Origin: Halobacillus litoralis
GTDB taxonomy: Bacteria; Bacillota; Bacilli; Bacillales; Halobacillaceae
NCBI RefSeq assembly: GCF_009856445.1
Contig: NZ_WMFA01000003.1
Location: 186,001-250,000, forward strand
Reading direction: 5' to 3'
DNA length: 64,000 nucleotides
The first letter of the stretch is position 1; every line of letters begins with the position of its first letter. This document shows positions 1-8,717 of the stretch, in pieces. The notes beneath the pieces are model-generated. The model ran no database searches, had not been told where the DNA came from, and was given only the letters and a program-made list of their open reading frames with translations. A program made the translations under genes and the position numbers.

Positions 1-47
1 TGATCATGGAGTTTACGATCCGTCCATTTAGTGAATTATTGAGGTAA
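1..47 (+). CDS. 3' end of an upstream gene (partial)
   Basis: An open frame enters from the left edge and ends at TAA 45-47, with the visible C-terminus IMEFTIRPFSELLR. The stop lies 8 bases before the next start, as expected for the end of an operon partner of the permease that follows. Too little is visible to name a family, and a chance open frame of 15 codons cannot be excluded. Confidence 0.4.
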   Translation, partial: IMEFTIRPFSELLR

Positions 48-54
48 AAGGACG

Positions 55-1125
55 GTGAGGAACATGTGGATCAAACACTCATTCTTTAAGTACATCACAG
101 CAGCTATACTTATACTTATCTTGTATTATTTCTTAGAAAAGCTAGAGCTATTGAATCCGGTCAAGACGATCTTTGGAACTTTATTTTATCCGATGCTGAT
201 TGCCGGGTTCCTTTTTTATATCCTGAGGCCTCTCGTGAATGCTATGGCGAAATCAAAATTCTTTCCTCTGCCTGTGGCTATTCTGCTCGTTTTTGCAGGA
301 ATTGGGGGGATGATTTACGGGGGCATCCGTTTTTTGGCAGGTACGATAAAAAAGCAGATTACGGATATATCGGAACTGCCTGAAAAACTAAGACAGACGG
401 CGGAAGAAGCAGGACAGAAACTTGAGGAAAACGATATGGGAATGGTCTCCGTTGTTTCGATTAAACAGCGGGTCACTGAATATTTCGGTGGGTTGACTCA
501 ACAAATCGGGGAACACATGATGAGTGTTTTTTCCACTATTGCAGGAGCGACTACGGTCCTGATTATCGTTCCCTTCGTCTTGTTTTTCTTTTTGAAGGAT
601 GGCCATAAACTGGTTCCTTTTTTAGAAAGGGCCCTGCCTGAGAAACATAAACCACGCGGAGAGAAGCTGCTTAAGGATTTAGATTATACGGTCTCATCCT
701 ATATTATCGGACAAGCGACAATTGCAGCTGTGGATGGTGTTTTGACCTATATCGGTTACGTGATTATTGGACTTGATTATGCATTGATATTAGGGATATT
801 TGTGATGCTGACGTGTGTAATTCCTTTTGTGGGTCCTGTCATAGGAGCGATTCCGGCGATTGTGGTTGCCCTTATGCAGGAACCCTCCATGGCCATTTAT
901 GTCATTATCACGTTCATTGTCGTTCAACAATTAGAGGGGAATTTAGTGGCCCCTTTAATCTTCGGAGAACGTTTGGATATCCACCCATTAACAGTCATTC
1001 TGTTACTGGTAGTGGCGGCCCCTTTATATGGTGTGGTGGGGATGATCATCGCTGTTCCTACGTATTCTGTAATAAAAGTATTACTGAAACACGGGTATGA
1101 TTTTTACCGTCTTTATCACCCCTGA
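55..1125 (+). CDS. AI-2E family transporter (PerM/YueF-like permease)
   Basis: Integral membrane protein of 356 residues. Hydrophobic segments lie near residues 12-30, 38-58, 70-98 and 165-182, followed after residue 210 by a dense block of membrane helices ending with the VVGMIIAVPTYSVIKVLL stretch typical of the AI-2E/PF01594 exporter family. The family includes autoinducer-2 exporters and Na+(Li+)/H+ antiporters, so the substrate is open; in a salt-tolerant host a cation role is as plausible as signalling. The GTG start at 55 has GAGG ten bases upstream; ATG at 64 is an alternative. A strong hairpin follows the stop directly. Confidence 0.85.
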   Translation: MRNMWIKHSFFKYITAAILILILYYFLEKLELLNPVKTIFGTLFYPMLIAGFLFYILRPLVNAMAKSKFFPLPVAILLVFAGIGGMIYGGIRFLAGTIKKQITDISELPEKLRQTAEEAGQKLEENDMGMVSVVSIKQRVTEYFGGLTQQIGEHMMSVFSTIAGATTVLIIVPFVLFFFLKDGHKLVPFLERALPEKHKPRGEKLLKDLDYTVSSYIIGQATIAAVDGVLTYIGYVIIGLDYALILGIFVMLTCVIPFVGPVIGAIPAIVVALMQEPSMAIYVIITFIVVQQLEGNLVAPLIFGERLDIHPLTVILLLVVAAPLYGVVGMIIAVPTYSVIKVLLKHGYDFYRLYHP

Positions 1126-1160
1126 AAAAACCGTCCAGGAAATCTCCTGGACGGTTTTTT
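1125..1160. terminator. bidirectional rho-independent terminator
   Basis: The 10-bp stem CCGTCCAGGA/TCCTGGACGG (1131-1140, 1145-1154) is flanked by A6 on the left and T6 on the right. It serves the permease on + and the convergent P450 gene on -. Confidence 0.9.
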
Positions 1161-1166
1161 CGTTCA

Positions 1167-2417
1167 TCAATTCTTAAAGTGAACATTGCTTATCGTAAAC
1201 CCGCTCTTCGGTAGAGTCGGAATCTTTTTCAAATTATAGCTGTAGTCTTGTTTTGGTACTTCATACCCTAAGTGTTTAGTCATGTACCGGAAACTGGCTT
1301 GCAGAACTTCAATGGTCGGCCATTCCCCTGGGCAGCGGTGCCCTGTATAATATCCGCCTCCACCTTGAGGGATCAAGTCGAACAATCCTCCATCCCAGTC
1401 GATGAATCTTTCAGGGTTGAACTGATCCGGGTTTTCCCACACTTTAGGATCATGGTTGATTCCATAAATGTCGATCAAGACGAGCTGGTCTTTTTTAAAC
1501 GGATACTGCTGCCATGTGAAATCATGGTCCACTCTTGCTCCGAGAAAAGGAACAAAAGGAAAGTAGCGCCGTACTTCCTGCGCGAATCGGAATAAATATT
1601 CGTCATCCAGGGAAACGCGTGTCTGAATTTCTGGATGTTCATGAAGAGCGACACCGCCGAAAGCGATGAATTTGGATATGGCTACAAGTGGGCGGATCAC
1701 ATTCAACACTTCAATGGCTGCCATTCTAGCGTCTAACGGCTGACCTTCCAAATCTTTATGCATAGCCATTTCATATATAGCTTTTCCTTTTTCTGCATGA
1801 AGATCCCCTTGTCGCGTTTGTAAGATGAGGCCTTCTATCCAATCTTCCGACCGTTTTCTCGCTCTTCTGCTTTCGATGTGTTTCGGGCCGACCGCACTGA
1901 ATCCATCGATCATGTTACTCAAATCTCTGGTTCTTTTCTTTACCTCTTTTTCTTCTAATGGAATGCCGGCCCATTCGCACGCAGTCCGGCACAACAATTC
2001 ACGGGACTCGTCGTAAAGCGTCACTTTTTTCATGCCGCTCCATTTTTTAGTGAAACGTGCCCAGTTTTTCGTTGTGATTTCATACAGTTCCTGTAGAGCC
2101 TCAGGAGTCATCAGTGACATGAACAGCAATTTGCGGTGAGTGTGCGCCTCGCCATCCATCGTCTGAATCGCATCTTCACCGAATAAAGTTTTCAATACTC
2201 TTTTAGGGAGTGCATTCTTTCGATTCATAAGACTGGTGTCGTAAAAAAGTTTCGCCCCCTCGATTCCGCTCAGTAGAGCCACTTTTTCTCCAAGTACCCT
2301 CGTTTCATATACATCCAAATGGTGATTTTGCACGCGTTTTGGTATGAAGTTGTAGCCCTCTTTAAAAATGGCGAGTGTATTATCGATCGTCTTGTCTTTC
2401 GGTACCTTAACCGTCAT
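1167..2417 (-). CDS. cypC: CYP152-type cytochrome P450 fatty acid peroxygenase
   Basis: Cytosolic heme enzyme of 416 residues that uses H2O2 to hydroxylate (or in some members decarboxylate) fatty acids without a redox partner. The heme-ligand motif GHRCPGEW puts the Cys at residue 362, close to Cys363 of B. subtilis P450BSbeta. The VIRPLVAI segment near residue 240 carries the Arg-Pro pair that in CYP152 enzymes replaces the usual acid-alcohol pair and binds the substrate carboxylate. Length and start agree with the family. The gene is monocistronic, convergent with the permease and divergent from the YjiH gene. Whether it hydroxylates at alpha, beta or decarboxylates cannot be read from the sequence. 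Confidence 0.92.
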   Translation of the reverse strand: MTVKVPKDKTIDNTLAIFKEGYNFIPKRVQNHHLDVYETRVLGEKVALLSGIEGAKLFYDTSLMNRKNALPKRVLKTLFGEDAIQTMDGEAHTHRKLLFMSLMTPEALQELYEITTKNWARFTKKWSGMKKVTLYDESRELLCRTACEWAGIPLEEKEVKKRTRDLSNMIDGFSAVGPKHIESRRARKRSEDWIEGLILQTRQGDLHAEKGKAIYEMAMHKDLEGQPLDARMAAIEVLNVIRPLVAISKFIAFGGVALHEHPEIQTRVSLDDEYLFRFAQEVRRYFPFVPFLGARVDHDFTWQQYPFKKDQLVLIDIYGINHDPKVWENPDQFNPERFIDWDGGLFDLIPQGGGGYYTGHRCPGEWPTIEVLQASFRYMTKHLGYEVPKQDYSYNLKKIPTLPKSGFTISNVHFKN

Positions 2418-2510
2418 TATGTAACGCCTCCTATACTAGCAATCTTCTAATTGTCTTTATTCCTTTTTCTTTACCAGAATAAACCGTCTTAAAAAACTTG
2501 ATAAAACCTA

Positions 2511-2549
2511 TTGAATTTTCATGCATGAAAATGTATAGTTACTAACTAT
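2511..2549 (+). promoter_or_regulatory. sigma-A-type promoter with palindromic operator in the spacer
   Basis: TTGAAT (2511-2516), a 17-bp spacer and TATAGT (2534-2539) form a good promoter for the YjiH gene. The spacer is filled by the perfect 18-bp palindrome ATTTTCATGCATGAAAAT (2515-2532). A second palindrome with 7-bp arms, ATAGTTA-C-TAACTAT (2535-2549), covers the -10 and the likely start site. This is the geometry of a repressor-controlled promoter; the regulator is unknown. Confidence 0.6.
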
Positions 2550-2605
2550 CATGAGTTGTGTATTTATACTTTATTTTGCATAAAAATGACAGAGGAGGAC
2601 GAATC

Positions 2606-3988
2606 ATGGCTATTCAACAATCAAAAGTAAGCACTATTCCAACATCCACATCCTATACAATGAAGCAATGGATGAAATTTCTTCTACCATCTTTGGTCGG
2701 GGTCTTATTATTCCTCGTCCCCATCTCTGTTGATGGACGAGTGACGATCGGACTCGGTTTAATGGCAGATGGACTTCAAGCAGCGATCGGTACCTGGATT
2801 CCTTTGTTTATGACCATTGTCATCTCTATTTCTGCCATTGGTAGTCTTGCAATTAAGGGCGCCAACAATACAATAAGAAATCATCCATTCATTGCGAATG
2901 TTTTTGATGTTGGACCGTTCTGGATGATTTTGCGTTTCCTGGGAGCAGCTTTTGCTATCCTTACGCTTACAGAGGCAGGACCTTCTTTTATCGGTTCCGA
3001 ACTGACAGGGGGCGTTGTCCTCTATGATCTAATTCCTGTGCTTATGGTTTGGTTTCTTTTTGCGAGTTTATTTATGCCGTTGCTGCTGGAGTTCGGTTTG
3101 ATGGACCTGATCGGCACGGTCGTAAGAAAAGTGATGCATCCCCTTTTCAAATTGCCTGGTCGTTCATCTGTAGATGCGATGGCTTCCTGGATGGGAAGCG
3201 GGACGGTAGGTGTGCTGTTGACCACTCAGCAGTACGAGAATGGTTACTATTCCAAACGTGAAGCGGCAGTCGTGGCTAGTAATTTCTCCATTGCGTCCAT
3301 TGCGTTCAGTCTGGTGATTGCTAAGTTTTTATCCATTGACCATATGTTTGTATCTTTTTACTTTACCGTAGTGATTTGTGGAATTGTCGCTGCAGTCGTT
3401 TGTCCAAGAATCCCGCCGCTTTCCTTGAAAAAAGAAACCTACCATGAGCCGGTCGGAAAACAGATTGATGAAATCGTGCCAGAAGGGACGTCGACATTTA
3501 AATTCGGTCTTGACCAGGCGGTAGCTAAAGCGGATCAAGTGAAAAGCGCTGGATCAATCGTGAGAAAAGGGATTTTCAATGTAGCGGACATTTGGTTCGG
3601 TCTCATCCCGCTGGTGATGGCTCTTGGAACCATTGCCCTGGTCATTGCCGAATTCACACCTGTATTCACATGGCTTTCCTACCCATTCGTTCCATTTTTG
3701 AATCTGTTGCAAATTCCAGAAGCCGCGGAGGCAGCACCAGCGATGATCGTTGGATTTGCAGATATGTTCCTGCCTGCTGTGGTAGGGAGTGGAATTGAAT
3801 CAGAACTTACCCGTTTCATTATTGGAGTCATGTCACTAACGCAGTTGATTTACATGTCTGAAATCGGAATTCTATTGATTAAGTCCAAAATTCCAATCAA
3901 CTTCTTCGAGCTTTTTGTGATTTTCCTGCAGCGTACGGTCATTACACTACCAATTGCTGCTCTGTTAGCTCATCTATTATTCTTTTAA
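2606..3988 (+). CDS. YjiH-family membrane protein (nucleoside-recognition/Gate domain)
   Basis: Polytopic membrane protein of 460 residues with about ten hydrophobic segments and Gate-domain features, including the MGSGTVGVLLTTQQYENG segment and the C-terminal MSEIGILLIKSKIP stretch. Such proteins relate to the spore maturation SpmA/SpmB and nucleoside transporter gate domains; YjiH itself has no firmly assigned substrate. The start at 2606 is set by GAGGAGG just upstream and by loss of similarity before it. The next gene, an aminotransferase, starts 118 bases on without a clear terminator between them, so the pair may import and deaminate an amino compound; that is inference. Confidence 0.8.
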   Translation: MAIQQSKVSTIPTSTSYTMKQWMKFLLPSLVGVLLFLVPISVDGRVTIGLGLMADGLQAAIGTWIPLFMTIVISISAIGSLAIKGANNTIRNHPFIANVFDVGPFWMILRFLGAAFAILTLTEAGPSFIGSELTGGVVLYDLIPVLMVWFLFASLFMPLLLEFGLMDLIGTVVRKVMHPLFKLPGRSSVDAMASWMGSGTVGVLLTTQQYENGYYSKREAAVVASNFSIASIAFSLVIAKFLSIDHMFVSFYFTVVICGIVAAVVCPRIPPLSLKKETYHEPVGKQIDEIVPEGTSTFKFGLDQAVAKADQVKSAGSIVRKGIFNVADIWFGLIPLVMALGTIALVIAEFTPVFTWLSYPFVPFLNLLQIPEAAEAAPAMIVGFADMFLPAVVGSGIESELTRFIIGVMSLTQLIYMSEIGILLIKSKIPINFFELFVIFLQRTVITLPIAALLAHLLFF

Positions 3989-4073
3989 CAATTTTCCAGG
4001 GAAAGGATAGAATGTCTTAACCCTAAAACAAACATTCTAGAAACCATTCCTAATGAGAATTACGTAAAACACC

Positions 4074-4086
4074 ATGAAATTTTCAT
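4074..4086. promoter_or_regulatory. possible second operator half-site pair
   Basis: ATGAAATTTTCAT is a short inverted repeat 20 bases before the aminotransferase start. It uses the same ATGAAA/TTTCAT words as the 18-bp palindrome upstream of the YjiH gene, so one regulator could act at both sites. The sequence is AT-rich and may be chance. Confidence 0.25.
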
Positions 4087-4106
4087 TTAACATCAGGAGG
4101 AACATT

Positions 4107-5435
4107 ATGACACAGCATTGGACACATCGATTAGAACGGATGTCGGAGAGGCTCGCACCAAGTATGGCTAAAGATCATCCTAATTTACCAGTAGTAAAAG
4201 AAGAAGGTTGTTACTATTATGGGGTAGACGGGAAGAAGTACTTGGATTTTACGTCTGGAATCGCTACGACAAATGTCGGTCATCGTCATCCGAAGGTAGT
4301 GGAAGCCATTAAAGAGGGAGCAGACAATCTTGCGCATGGACCTTCAGGCGTCATTATCTATGAATCTATCCTTAAGTTGGCTGATCGCCTTGCTAAAATT
4401 ATGCCTGGAAACCTGGACTGTTTCTTTTTTGGGAATAGCGGAACGGAAGCAGTAGAGGGAGCTATCAAATTAGCTAAACATGTAACAAAACGGCCTTATA
4501 TCGTTTCTTTCATCGGAGGGTTCCATGGAAGGTCAATGGGAGCTTTAAGTGTAACAAGTTCAAAGAGTAAATACCGTCAGTTTCTGCAACCTCAAGGCTC
4601 CTATTCTATTCCTTTTGCAAGGGTTGAAGATTGTCCGAATGGAGAAGATCCGGAAGTCTATGTAGTCCGTCAGTTAGAGCGGGACTTTCAACGGTTGTTT
4701 GACCATCAGGTAACCCCTGAGGAGGTCGCCGCGGTCATCGTAGAGCCTGTACTCGGCGAAGGGGGGTATGTTGTACCTCCGAAAGCGTGGCTGCAAAAGC
4801 TGAGAGAACTATGCGATACCTATGATCTTTTACTCATTTTTGACGAAGTTCAGACAGGTTTTGGGAGAACAGGTGAATGGTTCGCAGCTGATACATTCGG
4901 TGTGGTTCCGGATATCATGGCTATTGCTAAAGGAATTGCGAATGGACTGCCTTTGAGTGCAACGGTGGCCTCCAAAGAGTTGATGCATCAATGGCCCCTT
5001 GGAAGTCATGCTACGACTTTCGGCGGGAACCCCATCGCTTGTTCTGCTGCCAATGCCGTTCTCGATGTAATGGAAGAAGAGAGCCTGCTGGAAAATGCAA
5101 AAAAGCAGGGAGCGCATGCAGCAAATAAGCTAAGAGAGCTGCAGGCCAACCATCCCGTAATTGGAAATGTTCGAGCGATTGGGTTGATGATCGGGATTGA
5201 AATTATTGATCCTTTAACGAAGAAACCCGACAGTGAAGGGCTTTTTAAAATTTTGGATCAAGCACTGGAACATGGGGTCCTGTTTTATTTTGGTGGCAAT
5301 AAAACGGAAATCATCAGGATGATCCCGCCATTAACTGTAACAGCGGAGCAAATTGACGAAGGGTTGAAGATGTTTGAAGAAGCATTGATTGCCTACGAAA
5401 TAGAGATAGGACATTCCTCTATAACTGTAAGATAA
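4107..5435 (+). CDS. class III PLP-dependent aminotransferase (4-aminobutyrate aminotransferase-like)
   Basis: Cytosolic enzyme of 442 residues that moves an omega-amino group to a 2-oxo acid. Visible fold-type I class III hallmarks are [16 protein letters not shown] (PLP phosphate loop), [33 protein letters not shown] with the PLP-pyridine Asp, and the Schiff-base Lys in [15 protein letters not shown]. The sequence fits GABA or ornithine/diamine aminotransferases; substrate is not decidable here. The ATG at 4107 follows AGGAGG and matches the family start better than the upstream ATG at 4074. Probable co-transcription with the YjiH-type permease suggests uptake plus transamination of one substrate. 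Confidence 0.88.
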   Translation: MTQHWTHRLERMSERLAPSMAKDHPNLPVVKEEGCYYYGVDGKKYLDFTSGIATTNVGHRHPKVVEAIKEGADNLAHGPSGVIIYESILKLADRLAKIMPGNLDCFFFGNSGTEAVEGAIKLAKHVTKRPYIVSFIGGFHGRSMGALSVTSSKSKYRQFLQPQGSYSIPFARVEDCPNGEDPEVYVVRQLERDFQRLFDHQVTPEEVAAVIVEPVLGEGGYVVPPKAWLQKLRELCDTYDLLLIFDEVQTGFGRTGEWFAADTFGVVPDIMAIAKGIANGLPLSATVASKELMHQWPLGSHATTFGGNPIACSAANAVLDVMEEESLLENAKKQGAHAANKLRELQANHPVIGNVRAIGLMIGIEIIDPLTKKPDSEGLFKILDQALEHGVLFYFGGNKTEIIRMIPPLTVTAEQIDEGLKMFEEALIAYEIEIGHSSITVR

Positions 5436-5440
5436 AAAAA

Positions 5441-5475
5441 GGCGTAGCTGAACATTCAGCTACGCCTCATTTATT
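5441..5475 (+). terminator. rho-independent terminator
   Basis: A 12-bp stem GGCGTAGCTGAA/TTCAGCTACGCC (5441-5452, 5455-5466) with only a two-base loop core and a T-rich tail follows the aminotransferase. Confidence 0.8.
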
Positions 5476-5786
5476 TACAATAGGGGAGGTCATTACATGC
5501 ATAAGTTTCGCTCATTCCTTCATCTTTTTGGGGGTTTTGGATAGTCCTTAACGTTGTTTAATGTATCGATCAAAAAAACATGGAAGATCGGAGCGGCTGA
5601 CATGGGAGGGGAGGGATAGTGGAAGATGTACCCTGTACTCGGATAGAATCGTGAATCTGTAGGCTGGGAAAGCTTCTCAGACTTGATATCTCATCTTCTC
5701 GTGTTGTAGAGTATGAAAGAGCTTATCAAGGTCATTTTGCTTCTTAAGTGGATATTATGAACGAATCCTGACAAAGGAGGATTTTT
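5476..5786 (+). other. 311-bp intergenic stretch with a possible 15-codon leader ORF
   Basis: No standard gene is seen. One short frame at 5497-5544 (MHKFRSFLHLFGGFG) starts 7 bases after GGGGAGG, an unusually good ribosome binding site for such a short frame, and could be a leader peptide or a remnant. The rest up to the AAAGGAGG of the antiporter shows no terminator or recognised riboswitch. Confidence 0.3.
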
Positions 5787-7088
5787 ATGGAAAAGAAAGA
5801 TTTGAATAAGGGGAATGGATGGGCATTGATTCCGTTCGGGGTATTCATCCTGTTGTTCATCGGGTCAGGAATATTGACCGGTGACTTTTATAAAATGCCT
5901 GTTTTGGTGGCTGTTTTTGCTGCTATTCTCGTTGCCCTTTTCATGAATAGAAAAACAGCTTTTCAAACGAAGCTGCAACAATTGACGGAAGGCGGAGGGC
6001 ATTCCAATATCATTTTGATGGTGATCATCTTCTTATTGGCCGGCGCCTTTTCTACAGTCGCTGAAGGGATGGGAGCTGTTGATTCAACTGTCAATTTAGG
6101 TTTGAGTGTACTGCCAGGCAACTTGCTTATCGTTGGCTTGTTTATTATCGCCTGTTTCATCTCTATCTCCATGGGGACTTCTGTGGGGACAATAGTTGCT
6201 CTTGCCCCTGTTGGCATGGGGATTGCAGAGCAGACAGATGTTGCGGTGGCACTGACGATGGGAGCGATTGTCAGTGGAGCGATGTTTGGTGACAACCTTT
6301 CCATTATTTCTGATACGACGATTGCCGCCGTCCGTACCCAGGGAACAGAAATGAAGGACAAGTTCAAAGCAAACTTCTTTATCGTGCTTCCTGCCGCGAT
6401 TGTGACGGCTGTTATTTTTGGTGTGTTGACAACGGATGCAGCGTCCACGCTTCAGGAGGACCACCCGTTCAACATTGTAAAAGTACTGCCGTATCTTGGA
6501 GTTCTTATTTTTGCCATTATGGGAATCAATGTCATCTATGTCCTTATGGGAGGTATCGGCTTTGCAGGCTTGATCGGCCTCATTATGGGAGACTTTTCAG
6601 TGATGGAATTTGTGACCCTTGTAGGAGATGGTTTTGCAGGCATGCAGGAATTAGCTTTGCTGGTGATTCTGCTGGGCGGCCTTGTGGAATTGATTCGTCA
6701 AAACGGGGGCATTGATTTTCTTCTTCAAAAGATAAGTCGAGGTGCTCATTCGAATCGAGGTGGAGAATTCAGCATTGCAGGGTTGGTAAGTGCCGTGAAC
6801 GTATCGACGGCCAACAATACGATCTCGATCATGACAGCTGGGCCGCTTGCTAAACAAATCTCAGAAAGGTTTGAGATTGACTCGAAGAGGTCAGCGAGTT
6901 TACTGGATATCTTCTCAAGTTCTGTTCAAGGATTGCTCCCTTATGGTGCTCAAATCTTGTCCGTAGCAGGAGTAGCCAGCCTATCACCTGTCAGTATTGT
7001 CCCTTACTGTTTTTATCCTATCCTGCTTGCAATATCCGGGCTTCTGGCTATCGTGTTTCGTTTTCCTAAATTTACAGTCCGAAATTAA
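5787..7088 (+). CDS. NhaC-superfamily Na+/H+ antiporter-type permease
   Basis: Polytopic membrane protein of 433 residues with about eleven hydrophobic segments. The MGTSVGTIVALAPVG segment and the GAMFGDNLSIISDTTIAAVRTQG loop match the conserved transport core of NhaC-type exchangers, which swap cytoplasmic Na+ (in some relatives malate/lactate coupled) for protons. Start ATG 5787 follows AAAGGAGG. It is distinct from the second NhaC-type gene at 29429. A role in sodium or pH homeostasis fits a halophilic host; members of this superfamily can also carry amino or organic acids, so the substrate is inferred. Confidence 0.82.
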   Translation: MEKKDLNKGNGWALIPFGVFILLFIGSGILTGDFYKMPVLVAVFAAILVALFMNRKTAFQTKLQQLTEGGGHSNIILMVIIFLLAGAFSTVAEGMGAVDSTVNLGLSVLPGNLLIVGLFIIACFISISMGTSVGTIVALAPVGMGIAEQTDVAVALTMGAIVSGAMFGDNLSIISDTTIAAVRTQGTEMKDKFKANFFIVLPAAIVTAVIFGVLTTDAASTLQEDHPFNIVKVLPYLGVLIFAIMGINVIYVLMGGIGFAGLIGLIMGDFSVMEFVTLVGDGFAGMQELALLVILLGGLVELIRQNGGIDFLLQKISRGAHSNRGGEFSIAGLVSAVNVSTANNTISIMTAGPLAKQISERFEIDSKRSASLLDIFSSSVQGLLPYGAQILSVAGVASLSPVSIVPYCFYPILLAISGLLAIVFRFPKFTVRN

Positions 7089-7120
7089 TGGGTTCAAAAT
7101 AAAAGAATAGGGAATAATCA

Positions 7121-7147
7121 CAGTACCAGGCGTTCCGTCTGGTACTG
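7121..7147 (+). terminator. hairpin after the antiporter gene, no T-tract
   Basis: A perfect 9-bp stem CAGTACCAG/CTGGTACTG with a 9-base loop lies 33 bases after the antiporter stop. It lacks a T-run, so it may be a weak terminator or an RNA-stabilising hairpin. Related ACCAGGTAC words recur at 9640-9720. Confidence 0.4.
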
Positions 7148-7190
7148 AATTTATGTGTTCCGGGTTTATTCTTAAAGAGGAGATTGATTT

Positions 7191-7673
7191 ATGGAAGTTT
7201 CCATTGAAGACATTAACCACAGTCACGTTGAAGTGTTGCATAAGTGGGAAATGGATGAAAAATTACAAGTGCAGACAGGTGTGGATGTTCCACGTACATA
7301 TGAGCAATTTCTTAATGCTTATGAAGCCTACTTCAATGGTGAAAAACCGAATTTGTACATGAAAGCTGTGGTTTTGGGTGAACGCTTAATTGGAAAAGTG
7401 GAATTGTTTCGAACGCCAGAGAGGGATTTTATCGGTATGGTGATCGCAGAAAAGAGGAACTGTGGGGTTGGAACTGAGGCCTTGCATTTATTTCTTGAAG
7501 AGATTCAGACTCTTTTTGGCATGGAGAACGTTTTCGCTGAAGTTTATGAGGATAATCAGGGAAGCTTACGCTTTTTTGAAAAGAATGGATTTAGACCCAC
7601 TGGGGAAATGATAGAGGAATGGTTTCGAGGTAAGAAAAGGCCATTAGTAACATTAAAAAAAGAGCTGAAATAA
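7191..7673 (+). CDS. GNAT family N-acetyltransferase
   Basis: Cytosolic protein of 160 residues with the GNAT fold: the acetyl-CoA-binding strand and loop at IGMVIAEKRNCGVGTEALHLFL (near residues 82-104), where the usual Arg/Gln-x-x-Gly-x-Gly/Ala appears as NCGVGT, and the C-terminal AEVYEDNQGSLRFFEKNGFRP segment with the Asn and the FFEKNGF motif. Acyl acceptor unknown; the layout is that of the RimJ/RimL-type subgroup. ATG 7191 follows AAAGAGGAG. Own terminator downstream. Confidence 0.82.
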   Translation: MEVSIEDINHSHVEVLHKWEMDEKLQVQTGVDVPRTYEQFLNAYEAYFNGEKPNLYMKAVVLGERLIGKVELFRTPERDFIGMVIAEKRNCGVGTEALHLFLEEIQTLFGMENVFAEVYEDNQGSLRFFEKNGFRPTGEMIEEWFRGKKRPLVTLKKELK

Positions 7674-7675
7674 CA

Positions 7676-7714
7676 CCTGATCCATCATGTACATGATGGG
7701 TCAGGCGTTTTTTT
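7676..7714 (+). terminator. rho-independent terminator
   Basis: A near-perfect 15-bp palindromic stem (7676-7690 with 7691-7705) is followed by T7. It terminates the GNAT gene and overlaps the stop of the convergent oxidoreductase. Confidence 0.88.
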
Positions 7715-8705
7715 ATTCAATGATTATTCTCTTATCATTTTTGTGTGAAAGAGCGGCTGCTTCATTGACGGAGGTCAAGCGAAGAGCATCTTCTTTCGTA
7801 ATGTCCGGGTTCTTTTGAAGGAGGATATCATCCACCCATTGCTGCATAGGAGAGCGCGTGGCGGGAGGGAGGTCAGGGGACGTCCACTCATCCATTCCGT
7901 GGGTACGGCTTTTGATCCGCACTTCGCTTCCCTCCACCATAAGTGTCCCGTTCGTTCCGTAAATTTCGAGCTGGAAAGGGCTTCCGGATGATACAAAACT
8001 TGATTCCAATACTGCCAGGATACCAGATTCATATTCTACCGTGGCGATAGAGTGGTCATCCACACCGCGCCCCATGAGTGAATGCAGCTGGGCAGACACA
8101 GCCTTGGGTTCTCCGGCAAGGCGATTTGCTAAATAAATCGGGTGGGCTCCAAGGTCGATTAATGTACCGCCTCCACATTGGTCCTTGTCAAAAAAACGTT
8201 CTGGGAGCCAGCCGTTTTTATGGTCTTCATTGGGTACCGCTCCATTATGGGCCACACGGCAGCGGATCATATTGACAGTTCCCAGTGTACCGTCATTGAT
8301 GATTTTTTGAGCATAAAGATAATAACGGGAAGTTAATCTCGGTAAGGAGATCATAAATTTCACGCCAGCATTTTCAATAGTAGAGAAAATTTCTTCATCA
8401 TCCGTTCTATTGAAGGAGAGGACTTTCTCTGTGTAAATATGCTTTCCGTGGTTTGCGGCGGCCGTGATGATTTCCTTATGGGCGTTTGTTGGACTTGTGA
8501 CAATGACACCATCAATTTCTGGATCTGAAAGTACGCGTTCCAGTTGGTCATCAAAAGGTACTCCGAGTTCTTCTGCCCAGATTTTCCCCCGCTCTACATC
8601 TTCATCCCAAACTTTCGAAATGGAAACAGAAGGATTTTCGGAGGCTTCACGTGCATAATCAACCGCATGCACGTGCCACTTGCTTAATAAAGCTACGCGA
8701 ATCAT
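7713..8705 (-). CDS. Gfo/Idh/MocA family oxidoreductase
   Basis: Cytosolic NAD(P)-dependent dehydrogenase-like protein of 330 residues. The N-terminal Rossmann part opens with IRVALLSKWHVHAVDYAREA, where the usual GxGxxG is degenerate, and contains VIVTSPTNAHKEIITAAANHGKHIYTEK, whose terminal EK is the conserved EKP-like catalytic Lys motif. The C-terminal domain has GGGTLIDLGAHPIYLANRLAGEP with the conserved Asp and His. Family members oxidise sugars, inositols or related polyols; the substrate here is unknown. It lies 12 bases downstream of the RsbR-like gene, which suggests one transcript. Confidence 0.83.
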   Translation of the reverse strand: MIRVALLSKWHVHAVDYAREASENPSVSISKVWDEDVERGKIWAEELGVPFDDQLERVLSDPEIDGVIVTSPTNAHKEIITAAANHGKHIYTEKVLSFNRTDDEEIFSTIENAGVKFMISLPRLTSRYYLYAQKIINDGTLGTVNMIRCRVAHNGAVPNEDHKNGWLPERFFDKDQCGGGTLIDLGAHPIYLANRLAGEPKAVSAQLHSLMGRGVDDHSIATVEYESGILAVLESSFVSSGSPFQLEIYGTNGTLMVEGSEVRIKSRTHGMDEWTSPDLPPATRSPMQQWVDDILLQKNPDITKEDALRLTSVNEAAALSHKNDKRIIIE

Positions 8706-8717
8706 CGGTTCAGCTCC

